Notes: generated from the letters alone by a model not told the origin. DNA of 64,000 bases from Thermosediminibacteraceae bacterium (GCA_021890755.1 JAKKUQ010000005.1:1-64000), one strand, 5' to 3'. Shown: positions 7,442 through 16,623, numbered from the stretch's first letter. Translations and numbers: made by a program.

Positions 7442-8791
7442 TCACTTTAAACCATAAATTTCCAACTTCCTGTAAAAAGTGGCTCTTGAGATCCCCAAGG
7501 CTCTTGCGGCTTCGGCTTTGCTAGGAAATATGGAAAGAGCATGGCTTATAAGGTTTTTTTCAACTTCACTTAACGTCGGCCACCGATTTCCGAATTCCGG
7601 AAGTATTCTGGGGTTCTCTAAAGGCATAGCAAGGTCCGGCAGGTCATTTTGGTCTATCACGCCATCCTCGTCCATCACCAGGCTCTTTTCCAAGATATTT
7701 TCCAGCTCCCTGATATTTCCCGGGTAATCATACTTCATCAACAGCTTCATTGCCGAGGGAGTAACTGCCGGGCAGTTTTTGCCTATACGCCGGGATAGTT
7801 TCCCTAGCAAATGCTTTACTAAAACGGGGATATCCTCCTTCCTCTCCCGGAGAGGGGGCAGGTAGATCCTAATTACATTCAATCTGTAATAAAGGTCTTC
7901 TCTAAAGCTCTTGTTTTTAACCATTTCCTCAAGATCTTTATTGGTTGCTGCAATTACCCTGACATCCAGCTTTATCTTCTGGGAGCCCCCAAGCCTTCTC
8001 ACTTCTTTATCCTGAAGGACTCTCAAAAGCTTTACCTGCAGGGAAAGGGGCATGTCACCAATTTCATCAAGAAATATCGTCCCGCCGTCTGCCTGCTCGA
8101 AAAGCCCCGGTTTTCCCCGGGGGCCAGCACCGGTAAAGGCCCCCGGCTCATATCCAAAAAGTTCACTCTCCAGAAGTGGCTCCGGTATAGCCCCGCAATT
8201 TACCGCAATAAATGGCCTGTCCTTGCCCAGTCCGCTATTATGGATGAACCTTGCCAGAACTTCCTTGCCGGTTCCGCTTTCCCCCGTGATCAGCACATTT
8301 GACGAAACAGTCGCGGCTTTTTGGGCAAGGCTTACCGCTTTCTGCATGATCGGGTTCCTGCCCACTATAAGGTCTCCGTCTCCGAGAAAGGTTGAAAGCT
8401 GCCTTGAAAGGTCGTTGATCCTAGCTTCCGCCCTTTTCAGCTTTAGACTTAGGTTTTCCACTTCGGTTACATCGAGAAAGACAGAGATGGCACCGATTAT
8501 TTTCCCGCCATCGTATATGGGAGCTATGTTCGATATTACGAATTTATCGTTGACCCTGGTTTTTACCCCTAGCTTTTCCTTACCCTTTTCAATCACTTCC
8601 GGTATGGAGGATTCCGGTACCACATCCTTGACATACCGGCCCAGGATCTTGCTGTTGTCAAGCCCCGTTATCCTCTGGTTGGCATCGTTGACGTAAAGGA
8701 TCCTTCCTTCGCTGTCTGCTATAACGATACCTTCGTGCACGTGTTTCAAGATCACTTCTATGGCAGATATCATCCCGCTGAGTTTTTGCAT
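7442..8791 (-). CDS. Sigma-54-dependent transcriptional activator (PAS, AAA+, Fis-type HTH)
   Basis: 449 residues in three parts. A PAS sensor domain spans about 12-112. An AAA+ domain has Walker A GESGTGKE (170-177), the sigma-54 contact loop GAFTGA (217-222) and Walker B TIFLDEIGD. A C-terminal Fis-type helix-turn-helix carries KAEAARALGISRATFYRKL. It sits directly upstream of tnaA, whose promoter is of the -24/-12 type, so it very probably controls tnaA. The ligand is unknown; the PAS domain could sense an aromatic amino acid, as TyrR does. It is 14 nt downstream of the 2-hydroxyacid oxidoreductase gene and likely forms an operon with it. Confidence 0.9.
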   Translation of the reverse strand: MQKLSGMISAIEVILKHVHEGIVIADSEGRILYVNDANQRITGLDNSKILGRYVKDVVPESSIPEVIEKGKEKLGVKTRVNDKFVISNIAPIYDGGKIIGAISVFLDVTEVENLSLKLKRAEARINDLSRQLSTFLGDGDLIVGRNPIMQKAVSLAQKAATVSSNVLITGESGTGKEVLARFIHNSGLGKDRPFIAVNCGAIPEPLLESELFGYEPGAFTGAGPRGKPGLFEQADGGTIFLDEIGDMPLSLQVKLLRVLQDKEVRRLGGSQKIKLDVRVIAATNKDLEEMVKNKSFREDLYYRLNVIRIYLPPLRERKEDIPVLVKHLLGKLSRRIGKNCPAVTPSAMKLLMKYDYPGNIRELENILEKSLVMDEDGVIDQNDLPDLAMPLENPRILPEFGNRWPTLSEVEKNLISHALSIFPSKAEAARALGISRATFYRKLEIYGLK

Positions 8792-8805
8792 GAAATCCCT
8801 CCATA

Positions 8806-9825
8806 TCAGGGATTATAAATGACATGAGGACCTATTGAAGAAATGTCCCTGCACCCTGTTAATATCATTGCCTGGTGGAGTTCCTTTGCCATGGTTTCCA
8901 AAACCAGCTTTACTCCTTCCATTCCTCCGCCGTAAGCGCCGATTATCACCGGCCTTCCTACCAGCACAGCGTCGGCGCCCAGGGCCAGGTACTTCAGCAC
9001 ATCCACGCCGGACCTTACGCCTCCGTCGGCTAAAATCGTAATTCTGCCTTTTAACCTTTTTGCGATGGCAGGCAAAACTTCTGCCACTCCCGGCGTGCTG
9101 TCCAGTATTCTACCTCCATGGTTGGAAACGACAATAGCAGAGGCTCCCACTTCATAGGCGAGCTCAGCCTCATCCACTGTCATTATCCCTTTCAGAATGA
9201 AAGGCATGTCTACCTTTGATATGATTTCCTCAAGCTCCTCGCGGGTCTTTGGCCCGACCGGCTGTCCCATCAGTGCCATGGTAACAAGTCCCGCCCCATC
9301 TATGTCCATGCCTACGGCCAAAGCCCCTACGCTTTTAGCCCTTTGGGCCATTTTCAGGACCACGTCATTATCCCTTGGTTTCATGATTGCTATTCCATGG
9401 CCCTTTTCTTCTTCGATGGCCTTAAGCCCTGAATCGTAAAAGATCGGATTTCCACCATCTCCACACATTCCTATGGTGCCGGCAGCCTTGCTTCCAGAAA
9501 TCACCATCTTTATGAATTCTTCTTCGGGCACCGCGCCCCCCATGTTGTATTGAGACCCAGTTATGGGCGCTGCCAAGATGGGCATCGAAAGTTTTTTCCC
9601 GAAAAGCTCTACGCTTATGTCCGGGTCCTTTGCGCTGTGAAGCGTTCTCAAATTGAGCTTCACTTTCGCAAGAGCCTCCAGGTTGGCCCTAAAGGACGCG
9701 CCGGTCCCTATACCACCCATACCCGGTACTTCCCCAGCGCAGGCCACCCCATCGCATACTTTGCACACCCTGCAGTAACCCTTCATCTTTTCCCGGGCAT
9801 TTTTCTTTATTTCATTGATATTCAT
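8806..9825 (-). CDS. FMN-dependent 2-hydroxyacid oxidoreductase (LldD/lactate oxidase family)
   Basis: 339 residues, TIM-barrel FMN enzyme. Active-site blocks are visible: PILAAPITG (FMN binding), the ILKG lysine, and SNHGGRILD with the catalytic His and Arg. The C-terminal phosphate-binding block is LADGGVRSG. The N-terminus holds four Cys (18, 21, 24, 29) in CRVCKVCDGVAC, which classical glycolate or lactate oxidases lack; they might hold a metal or Fe-S centre. The protein probably works as a dehydrogenase in an anaerobe. AAGGGGGTC precedes the ATG. It is the first gene of the pair with the sigma-54 activator, hinting at a role linked to amino-acid-derived hydroxyacids (inference). Confidence 0.85.
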   Translation of the reverse strand: MNINEIKKNAREKMKGYCRVCKVCDGVACAGEVPGMGGIGTGASFRANLEALAKVKLNLRTLHSAKDPDISVELFGKKLSMPILAAPITGSQYNMGGAVPEEEFIKMVISGSKAAGTIGMCGDGGNPIFYDSGLKAIEEEKGHGIAIMKPRDNDVVLKMAQRAKSVGALAVGMDIDGAGLVTMALMGQPVGPKTREELEEIISKVDMPFILKGIMTVDEAELAYEVGASAIVVSNHGGRILDSTPGVAEVLPAIAKRLKGRITILADGGVRSGVDVLKYLALGADAVLVGRPVIIGAYGGGMEGVKLVLETMAKELHQAMILTGCRDISSIGPHVIYNP

Positions 9826-9994
9826 AGCAAGACCCCCTTAAATTTAACCGAGTTTTTCATTTCCATTTATATATATAACAAACCCGGGATTTTCATTAAA
9901 TTATTAATGGTGGTTTTTATGTCAAAGAAAGGAATATCTTCCCTTTAAAAGAATATTTTTATATGGAAACTATTTTGAAAAGGTTGGAAGCGGC

Positions 9995-11077
9995 ATGATG
10001 AAGAAATATCTGTCAATTCTTCTTTTAGTCTTTTTCTTTATGATTTCTAATGAGCTATATGCAATATCTGCCCCGCCCCTTTTTTCCCATAACGAAAGGG
10101 AACAACAGATCATCGAAGAGATTCTAAGGTTAGATTCCAAAATCCATGCCATTACTCTGAAGCTAAACGAACTTTCTGCAAAGGAAAGTGAGCTGAAAAA
10201 AGCCCTTGACGCAAAGCGAGCAGAACTCAACCTCTTAGGTAACAGGCTAAATGAAAGGAGACAGAAACTTGCTCGATGGATAGTTTTCAGCTATAAAAAC
10301 GGTATGGGAACCTTCCTTGCCGTTTTAGTCGGTGCTGAAAGTATAGGGGATTTTTTCAGACGGCTCGACAACATAAAATACGTCCTGGAATACTATAATA
10401 GTGTAATTACGGAAACCAAAAATCTATTATTTTTGCAAAAACAGGAGGAATCTTATATCATGGAAAAGCAAAAAGAGATCCAAGCCCTACAGGAACAAAC
10501 CAGGAAAACCCTGGAAGAACTTCAGGAAGCTCGAGCTGAAAAAGAGCAAGAACTCAATAACGCAAGAAAAATCCTTAGCGATACATCATTTTTAGAAAAA
10601 ACCAGCAAAAACTGGCAGGAAATCCTGCCGTCCCTGGATTATCTTTTAAAGAACCTTTCCTCACTGCCGTGGCGCAGTATAAGTCCTGACAATCTCAAGG
10701 TAAACTATCTTACCCTAACGGCCAGAGCAGAATTTATAGATAAAAGCATCACTGAAAAGCTCCTTTCCGGTAACGATAAGCTCAAAAACGTTTACTTTAC
10801 TTTCAGTCCGGAAGGTATAACCGTCTCAGAAAAAGGTCCAGACGGCAAAACCATGTATTCGATAACGTGCCGGCCGGAACTTTTAAATGACAACCGGATA
10901 AAAATTATACCCATTAAACTGGAGTTTAACGGCGTGACGCTGCCTCCAGAAGTAATCAACGATTTGACGAAGGACCTCGACCTTTCCTTTACTCCACCGC
11001 CCCTACCCTATGACCTCAAAATTACTTCAATTTCAACTGAAGAGCACAAATTGATTTTATATCTGAGAAAATATTAA
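9995..11077 (+). CDS. Secreted coiled-coil protein with CwlO/PcsB-like N-domain, no hydrolase domain
   Basis: 360 residues. A signal peptide (1-24) is followed by a long coiled coil (about 30-95 and 140-205). Between them is an ARWIVFSYKNGMGTFLAVLV/FFRRLDNIKYVLEYYN block typical of the N-terminal domain of peptidoglycan hydrolases CwlO and PcsB, where it couples to FtsEX. The expected NlpC/P60, CHAP or M23 catalytic domain is missing. Instead residues 230-360 form an unassigned beta-rich domain. It may be a regulator of a separate hydrolase or a lipid/envelope-binding protein. The ATG at 9995 was taken; 9998 is equally possible, and the ribosome site (GGAAG) is weak. Confidence 0.7.
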   Translation: MMKKYLSILLLVFFFMISNELYAISAPPLFSHNEREQQIIEEILRLDSKIHAITLKLNELSAKESELKKALDAKRAELNLLGNRLNERRQKLARWIVFSYKNGMGTFLAVLVGAESIGDFFRRLDNIKYVLEYYNSVITETKNLLFLQKQEESYIMEKQKEIQALQEQTRKTLEELQEARAEKEQELNNARKILSDTSFLEKTSKNWQEILPSLDYLLKNLSSLPWRSISPDNLKVNYLTLTARAEFIDKSITEKLLSGNDKLKNVYFTFSPEGITVSEKGPDGKTMYSITCRPELLNDNRIKIIPIKLEFNGVTLPPEVINDLTKDLDLSFTPPPLPYDLKITSISTEEHKLILYLRKY

Positions 11078-11217
11078 CCTCCCTGTCACTTTTTAAGATT
11101 TTTTTATTGTCTCATTATAGTATTCGAAATTTGCTTTTTTCTTTTTAAGGTTTTTTTCAAAAATGGTACAAAAGTCCCATTTTGGTCCTACAAGAGTAGT
11201 ATTGTAAAAATACTTCT

Positions 11218-11246
11218 TTGAATGTAACGCTTTTAAATGCTATAAT
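11218..11246 (+). promoter_or_regulatory. Sigma-A promoter of the CcdA-redoxin gene
   Basis: TTGAAT, a 17-nt spacer, and a perfect TATAAT, 33 nt before the start codon. The preceding 140 nt (11078-11217) show no gene. Confidence 0.65.
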
Positions 11247-11278
11247 TTATATGAAAGAGCTCAGAAAGGAGCCCATAA

Positions 11279-12376
11279 ATGACATGGACTGTTTTTCTCG
11301 CCGGCATCCTTTCTTTTTTTTCACCCTGCACATGGCCGCTTTTGCCTTTTTACCTTTCCGTCCTGGCAGGGGGTGATATCCACAGCAGGAACAAAAAAAA
11401 TCTAATCACCAACAGCATTGGTTTTATTTTAGGTTTTTCCCTGATTTTCACTTTACTCGGGCTTTCCGCAACGGCACTTGGCCAATTTCTCCTGGCAAAC
11501 CGCATTATTCTTTCAAAAATTGCTTCTTTTTTTGTCATATTTTTCGGGCTTTTCCTTGCCGGAGGCTTTGAAATTCCTCTATTGATGAAAGAAAAGCGGC
11601 TGCATCCGCGTATTCGGAAAATAACTCCCCTTTCCGCCTTTATTATGGGCTCTTCCTTTTCCCTGGGCTGGACCCCCTGCCTCGGGCCCGTGCTGACCTC
11701 GGTCCTCCTCATGGCAGGCAGCACCCAGGATTTTAAAACCGGTGCTATGCTGCTCCTCGTCTTCTCCGCAGGCCATGCACTGCCATTTTTCCTGCTGGCA
11801 CTAGCCGCGGAAAAAATTACCGGGTTAATGCCCGTAGTACGCCGCTTTTTGCCTCTTTTTCAAAAAGCCGCAGGAGTCATCCTCATTTTGATGGGAATAA
11901 TGCTTTTCTTCGTAGAAAATACCAACCCGAAACCCGAAACAAAACCTTATGAAGGGTATCCTGCCCCTGACTTCGAACTTAAAGACTTATCGGGAAAAAG
12001 GGTGCGCCTTTCGGACTTTAGAGGGAAAACGGTGGTGCTGAACTTCTGGTCACTTAACTGCTCTTATTGTCTTGCCGAAATGCCCGATTTTGAAGAATTT
12101 TACCGCTCAAAACCGGATAGCGTAGAGGTCCTAATGGTAAACCTGGACAGAAACGCCGTAAAAGTCGAAACTTACATTAAAAACAAGGGATACACCTTCC
12201 CGGTTTTGATGGACGAAAGTTCCGAAACGATCCGGTCCTACCTTATAAGAGGAGTGCCCATTACATTGGTGGTGGGGGAGGATGGCATAATCCGAGCTAG
12301 AGTGGAAGGACAGGTAAATAAGGAGATTTTGGACTCGCTGGTGGGCAGTGCCTGTGATAGTCAAACTCCCCCCTGA
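11279..12376 (+). CDS. CcdA-type membrane thiol transporter fused to a TlpA/ResA-like thioredoxin
   Basis: 365 residues. The first about 215 form a six-helix CcdA/DsbD membrane domain with its two redox cysteines in FFSPCTWPLLPF and GWTPCLGP. The rest is a redoxin domain (from about 225, APDFELKDLSGK) with the active site NCSYCLAEMP. The CcdA part carries electrons from cytoplasmic thioredoxin across the membrane; the fused extracytoplasmic redoxin then reduces disulfides in exported proteins. No cytochrome c maturation genes are nearby, so a general or sporulation-related thiol role is likely. AAAGGAG precedes the ATG. Confidence 0.9.
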   Translation: MTWTVFLAGILSFFSPCTWPLLPFYLSVLAGGDIHSRNKKNLITNSIGFILGFSLIFTLLGLSATALGQFLLANRIILSKIASFFVIFFGLFLAGGFEIPLLMKEKRLHPRIRKITPLSAFIMGSSFSLGWTPCLGPVLTSVLLMAGSTQDFKTGAMLLLVFSAGHALPFFLLALAAEKITGLMPVVRRFLPLFQKAAGVILILMGIMLFFVENTNPKPETKPYEGYPAPDFELKDLSGKRVRLSDFRGKTVVLNFWSLNCSYCLAEMPDFEEFYRSKPDSVEVLMVNLDRNAVKVETYIKNKGYTFPVLMDESSETIRSYLIRGVPITLVVGEDGIIRARVEGQVNKEILDSLVGSACDSQTPP

Positions 12377-12519
12377 CCTTCTTTTTAGAAGATATCGTTG
12401 ATATCTTTAATTTGAGTGTATATCCTCTAGCCATCGCAGCCATGTTATTTGATTTTTTCCAATATTTTTGTTATGATATAATTATTTAAAAAGTAGTAAA
12501 ATGTAAAGGAGGGTATTAA

Positions 12520-13749
12520 ATGAAAAGGTTAAGCATTACCACCAGGATTTTAATCGGTCTCATGCTAGGTATTATCGTAGGCCTCTTCTTCACATCCACC
12601 CCCGGGGTTGCTTCAACCTATATCAAACCCTTCGGAGATCTTTTCCTCAACTTAATCAAAATGATAATAGTGCCGTTGGTGCTTTCTTCACTGGTCGTAG
12701 GAGCAGCTAGCACCGGTGACGTAAGTAAATTAGGAAGAATCGGCATTAAGACCTTGGTTTACTATCTTTTGACAACGGCCTTCGCCATTACTCTGGGCTT
12801 AATCTTAGGTAATATCCTGGATCCTGGCTTTGGTATTACATTGCCGCATGATGCCAAAGTGGAAGTAAGTAAAGCCCCATCCATTGTTGAAACCCTCCTG
12901 GGCATCGTTCCGACTAACCCGGTAAAAGCTATGGCTGACGGCAATATGCTGCAAATTATTGTGTTCGCCATCTTCCTTGGCATAGGCATTACTTTCGTAG
13001 GCGAAAAGGGCAAGCCGGCATTAAACTTTTTTGATAGTCTTGCCGAAATCAGCTACAAAATAGTCGGGATAATTATGGAATATGCTCCCATTGGCGTATT
13101 TGCTCTAATTGTACCTGTAGTAGCTGCTAACGGCCCCTCGGTGCTCCTTCCTCTTTTAAAGTTAATAATAACGGTCTACCTCGGCTGCGCGCTCCACGCC
13201 GCTTTGGTATATTCTTTTCTGGTCTGGATATTTGCAAGAATGAGTCCGATCAAATTCTTCCGTGGCGCCGCACCAGCGATGATAATGGCTTTTACCACCA
13301 GCAGCAGCTCAGCAACCCTGCCGGTCTCCATGGAGACTACTGAAAAAAACCTGGGAGTTCCTAAATCCATTAGCAGCTTCGTGCTCCCCTTAGGTGCCAC
13401 AATTAATATGGACGGTACCGCCTTATACCAGGGGGTTTGCGCGCTGTTCGTCGCCCAGGTCTTTGGCATTGACCTTACACTCTCGGAACAGATAGTGATA
13501 GTCCTTACCGCTACTTTGGCCTCCATTGGAACCGCTGGTGTTCCGGGAGCGGGCCTCATAATGCTTACCATGGTATTGCAATCGGTTGAGCTTCCGCTAG
13601 AAGGAATAGCTATTATAGGAGGAGTAGACCGGATTCTCGACATGGCCAGGACTTGCATCAACGTCACCGGCGACATTGCAGGTTCGGTAGTTGTAGCCGC
13701 CACCGAAGGGGAGCTGAAGCGGGATGTCACATTGCAGGTAAATGCGTAG
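12520..13749 (+). CDS. Dicarboxylate/amino acid:cation symporter (GltP/GltT type)
   Basis: 409 residues with about eight helices. The family signatures are present: the serine-rich hairpin TTSSSSATLPVSME, the LPLGATINMDGTALYQGV motif that binds cation and substrate, and the later GIPGAG-type loop seen as TAGVPGAG. It imports glutamate or aspartate (or C4-dicarboxylates) with Na+ or H+. GGAGGG lies before the ATG, and a TATAAT-like element lies at 12477-12482. It is monocistronic with a strong terminator and fits an amino-acid-fermenting lifestyle. Confidence 0.93.
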   Translation: MKRLSITTRILIGLMLGIIVGLFFTSTPGVASTYIKPFGDLFLNLIKMIIVPLVLSSLVVGAASTGDVSKLGRIGIKTLVYYLLTTAFAITLGLILGNILDPGFGITLPHDAKVEVSKAPSIVETLLGIVPTNPVKAMADGNMLQIIVFAIFLGIGITFVGEKGKPALNFFDSLAEISYKIVGIIMEYAPIGVFALIVPVVAANGPSVLLPLLKLIITVYLGCALHAALVYSFLVWIFARMSPIKFFRGAAPAMIMAFTTSSSSATLPVSMETTEKNLGVPKSISSFVLPLGATINMDGTALYQGVCALFVAQVFGIDLTLSEQIVIVLTATLASIGTAGVPGAGLIMLTMVLQSVELPLEGIAIIGGVDRILDMARTCINVTGDIAGSVVVAATEGELKRDVTLQVNA

Positions 13750-13751
13750 CA

Positions 13752-13799
13752 AAAGCCCCGTTCCCAAGTGCATAGCAAAATTGGGAACGGGGCTTTTTT
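13752..13799. terminator. Bidirectional terminator
   Basis: A 16-bp perfect stem (AAAGCCCCGTTCCCAA and its complement) with a T run on the plus side and an A run on the other. It separates the symporter from the convergent pyruvate-kinase-like gene. Confidence 0.9.
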
Positions 13800-13800
13800 A

Positions 13801-14361
13801 TTAGTCTTTTTTCTTTTTTGCCGGTTTACAGAGTATCTCGGAAATCCAGGTATCAAAGATGCTGGCCGCGTGGGATGGCCGGAGGATTATGGCGGTATCC
13901 GCTCCGGTGCCGGTACCTCCCACAGCAATTACATCCTCACCGTAAGGTATCATTCCCGCATCGAGGGCCATGGTGGCTACTTCCACGCAGACTTTGACCC
14001 CCTGTCCGAACATCCTCAAAGTATTCGCGATTATTTCCACCGGATAAACCCCGCCGAACCTTCTGCTTATCCCCCGCTCGGCACCCGACAGCACGTGGGT
14101 TGTGGTAAGCACTTTCACTCCTGAATCTAAAAGCTTGCGCCTTAGATCCTCCGGAAATTCCATCTTCCCCGGCTCAGAAAATCCGCAAACATGGGTTACG
14201 ACCACCAGGTTTACCCCAAGATTTGCCTCAAAAAATAGTTTAGCCGTATATCCTTCGGTGGAGGCCACCACCACGTGTTTTATTCCTCTTTCTTTCACAG
14301 CTTTTTTTACAACGGCAAGGGTGCTTTCTGTATTTTGCTTTCCGGGTAAATCCCAGTACAC
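13801..14361 (-). CDS. Stand-alone pyruvate kinase C-terminal (alpha/beta) domain protein
   Basis: 186 residues matching only the C-terminal allosteric domain of pyruvate kinase, which occurs alone in many clostridia and archaea. Visible blocks are HVVVASTEGYTAKLFFEA, VVVTHVCGF and the Gly-rich IAVGGTGTGADTAIILRP. There is no catalytic barrel, so it is not a kinase; it probably binds a phosphorylated ligand. The start is a GTG at 14361 with AGGAGG about 8 nt before it. It is the last gene of asd-aspartokinase, so a link to aspartate-family metabolism is possible but unproven. Confidence 0.8.
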   Translation of the reverse strand: MYWDLPGKQNTESTLAVVKKAVKERGIKHVVVASTEGYTAKLFFEANLGVNLVVVTHVCGFSEPGKMEFPEDLRRKLLDSGVKVLTTTHVLSGAERGISRRFGGVYPVEIIANTLRMFGQGVKVCVEVATMALDAGMIPYGEDVIAVGGTGTGADTAIILRPSHAASIFDTWISEILCKPAKKKKD

Positions 14362-14403
14362 CTTTTCAGACCTCCTGCTGGAAAATATGGCAATTCCATT
14401 TTA

Positions 14404-15597
14404 TCATAATTCAAACTCCTCATGAAGCACAATCATGGCTCTTTCCGCATCTTCGCTCCGCACCAGGCATGAGATAGTCGTATGAGAGTCCGCAGTCTGA
14501 AGGATTTCTATGTTTTCCCTCCTTAAAGCCTCCACAATCCTTGCCATCACGCCGGGTACTCCCCGCATGCCGGCACCTACCACCGTAACCTTGGTAAGAC
14601 CCCGCCTTACCTTAGGAGTTATGCCGATCTTTTCTAGTTCCTCTATTGTCTTTTCTACCAATTCCTCACTGATAGTAAACATTTTTAACTCAGGAAATAC
14701 GTTTATCAGGTCTATGCTTATACCCGCCTCTGCAAGTATCCTAAACACCTTTATCTCCGAATCTTTATCTCCAGGTGTTACTTTAATTATAACCTGAGCA
14801 ATATTGGATATGTGAGTTATTCCTGTGATGAGCCTTTCGGGAATCCATTCCGGCGTGCAGGTTATCAATGTCCCCGGAGAATCGCAAAACGTGGATCTGA
14901 CCCTCAAAGGAATGTTGCGTTGCATGGCTATCTCTACCGCGCGAGGGTGTATTACCTTTGCCCCATTGTAGGCCATTTCGGCTACCTCTCTGTATGTGAC
15001 AGTATCCAAGATGCGCGCCCTTTTTACTATCCTGGGATCGGCTGTCATAATCCCTTCCACATCGGTAAAGATATCTACGTACTCGGCTCCAAGCGCTGCA
15101 CCTAATGCCACTGCCGTTGTATCGCTGCCGCCCCTGCCGAGGGTGGTGATGTCGCCGCCTTCGGTCATTCCTTGAAAACCGGCAATTACGGGAATATAGT
15201 CCTGCTTTATAGCATTTAAAAGAGAATCGATTTTCACTTCTTTTATCATGGCATTTCCGAAGTTGTCATCGGTTATTATTCCTGCTTGACCACCGGTAAA
15301 AGCCTTAGCGCGGTACCCCTTTCCGTTAAGCAGCGCAGCCATCAAAACGGCAGAAATGATCTCGCCGCAGGACATAATAAGGTCCTTTTCCCGAGCAGGT
15401 ACCTCTCCTTCTACCTCATCCAGAAGAGAAATAAGCGTATCGGTGGCGTAGGGATCCCCCTTTCTTCCTATAGCTGAAACCACCACCACCGGAAAGTACC
15501 CTTCTTCCTTCGTTCTTATTACATGCTTCAGCACCATCTTCCTGGCCTCGGGACTAGCGACCGATGTACCCCCGAATTTCTGCACTACCACTCTCAT
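14404..15597 (-). CDS. Aspartate kinase with two ACT domains
   Basis: 397 residues. An N-terminal kinase domain begins with VVVQKFGGTSVAS. The substrate/ATP block is TTLGRGGSDTTAVALGAALGA. Two C-terminal ACT domains (about 265-397) would bind lysine or threonine as feedback inhibitor. It makes aspartyl phosphate, the first step to lysine, methionine, threonine and diaminopimelate. The ATG at 15597 has GAGGTG at 8 nt; the upstream TTG is too close to that site. It lies 12 nt after asd. Which ligand inhibits it cannot be told, so lysC, dapG and thrA-type naming stays open. Confidence 0.92.
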   Translation of the reverse strand: MRVVVQKFGGTSVASPEARKMVLKHVIRTKEEGYFPVVVVSAIGRKGDPYATDTLISLLDEVEGEVPAREKDLIMSCGEIISAVLMAALLNGKGYRAKAFTGGQAGIITDDNFGNAMIKEVKIDSLLNAIKQDYIPVIAGFQGMTEGGDITTLGRGGSDTTAVALGAALGAEYVDIFTDVEGIMTADPRIVKRARILDTVTYREVAEMAYNGAKVIHPRAVEIAMQRNIPLRVRSTFCDSPGTLITCTPEWIPERLITGITHISNIAQVIIKVTPGDKDSEIKVFRILAEAGISIDLINVFPELKMFTISEELVEKTIEELEKIGITPKVRRGLTKVTVVGAGMRGVPGVMARIVEALRRENIEILQTADSHTTISCLVRSEDAERAMIVLHEEFEL

Positions 15598-15609
15598 TTT
15601 CAAGCCACC

Positions 15610-16623
15610 TCATATAAGCTTATTTTCCACTAAGTACTCAGCTATTTTCACTGCATTGTAGGCTGCGCCTCTCCTCAAATTATCAGCCACAATCCAAAGG
15701 TTCAGGCCGCAGGGCACGGTAAAATCTTCCCGTATTCTTCCCACAAACACCTCGTCTCTACCCGTAAGGTAAGCCGGCATTGGATACACATTATTTTTCG
15801 GATCATCCATCACCACTATTCCTGGAGCGCTTGCAAGAATTTCGCGGGCTTGTTCAGCAGTGATTTTTTCGAAAGTTTCTATATTTACCGATTCCGAGTG
15901 GCAGTTTATAACCGGTACCCTGACCGTGGTGGCAGTTACCGCTATGTTCTCATCCCCCATTATTTTCTTTGTCTCCCTGATCATCTTCCACTCTTCTAGA
16001 GAATAGCCTGTCTCGTCAAATACATCTATGTGCGGCAGAAGGTTAAATGCTATTCTATGAGGGTAAACTTCGGGTTTTGGATTTTGTCCTTCAAGGACCT
16101 GCTTTGACTGAAGTTTAAGCTCTTCAATTGCCTCAAGGCCGGTTCCTGAAACAGCCTGATATGTGGAAACGACCACCCGCTTTACCCGTGCTCTATCGTG
16201 GATAGGCTTTAGAACTATAACCATCTGGATGGTGGAGCAATTCGGATTTGCAATAATGCCCTTGTGTTTTTGAATATCTTGAGGATTAACCTCAGGAACT
16301 ACCAGCGGAACTTCGGGGTCCATCCTAAAAGCGTTGCTGTTGTCTATCACCACCGCTCCCCTTTTTACAGCTTCGGGGGCCAAATTCAAACTTATGTCCT
16401 TTCCCGCAGAAAAAAGCGCGATATCCACACCTTCAAAGGACGAAGGTTTTGCCTCCTCTACCTTTACGGCCTGCCCCATGAATTTCAATATTTGACCTTT
16501 AGACCGTGAAGAAGCCAAAGGTATGATCCTTTTAACGGGAAAATTCCGTTCTTCCAGAATTTTCAACATCGTGCGGCCGACAGCCCCGGTTGCTCCCACC
16601 ACAGCCACGTTATAACCGTCCAT
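15610..16623 (-). CDS. asd: Aspartate-semialdehyde dehydrogenase
   Basis: 337 residues. It reduces aspartyl phosphate to the semialdehyde with NADPH. The N-terminal dinucleotide motif is VVGATGAVGRTM. The catalytic Cys is C129 in ANPNCSTIQ, and the later HSESVNIE block carries the active-site His. It is the first gene of an operon with aspartate kinase and the pyruvate-kinase-like protein. A near-consensus promoter lies about 80 nt upstream. Confidence 0.95.
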   Translation of the reverse strand: MDGYNVAVVGATGAVGRTMLKILEERNFPVKRIIPLASSRSKGQILKFMGQAVKVEEAKPSSFEGVDIALFSAGKDISLNLAPEAVKRGAVVIDNSNAFRMDPEVPLVVPEVNPQDIQKHKGIIANPNCSTIQMVIVLKPIHDRARVKRVVVSTYQAVSGTGLEAIEELKLQSKQVLEGQNPKPEVYPHRIAFNLLPHIDVFDETGYSLEEWKMIRETKKIMGDENIAVTATTVRVPVINCHSESVNIETFEKITAEQAREILASAPGIVVMDDPKNNVYPMPAYLTGRDEVFVGRIREDFTVPCGLNLWIVADNLRRGAAYNAVKIAEYLVENKLI

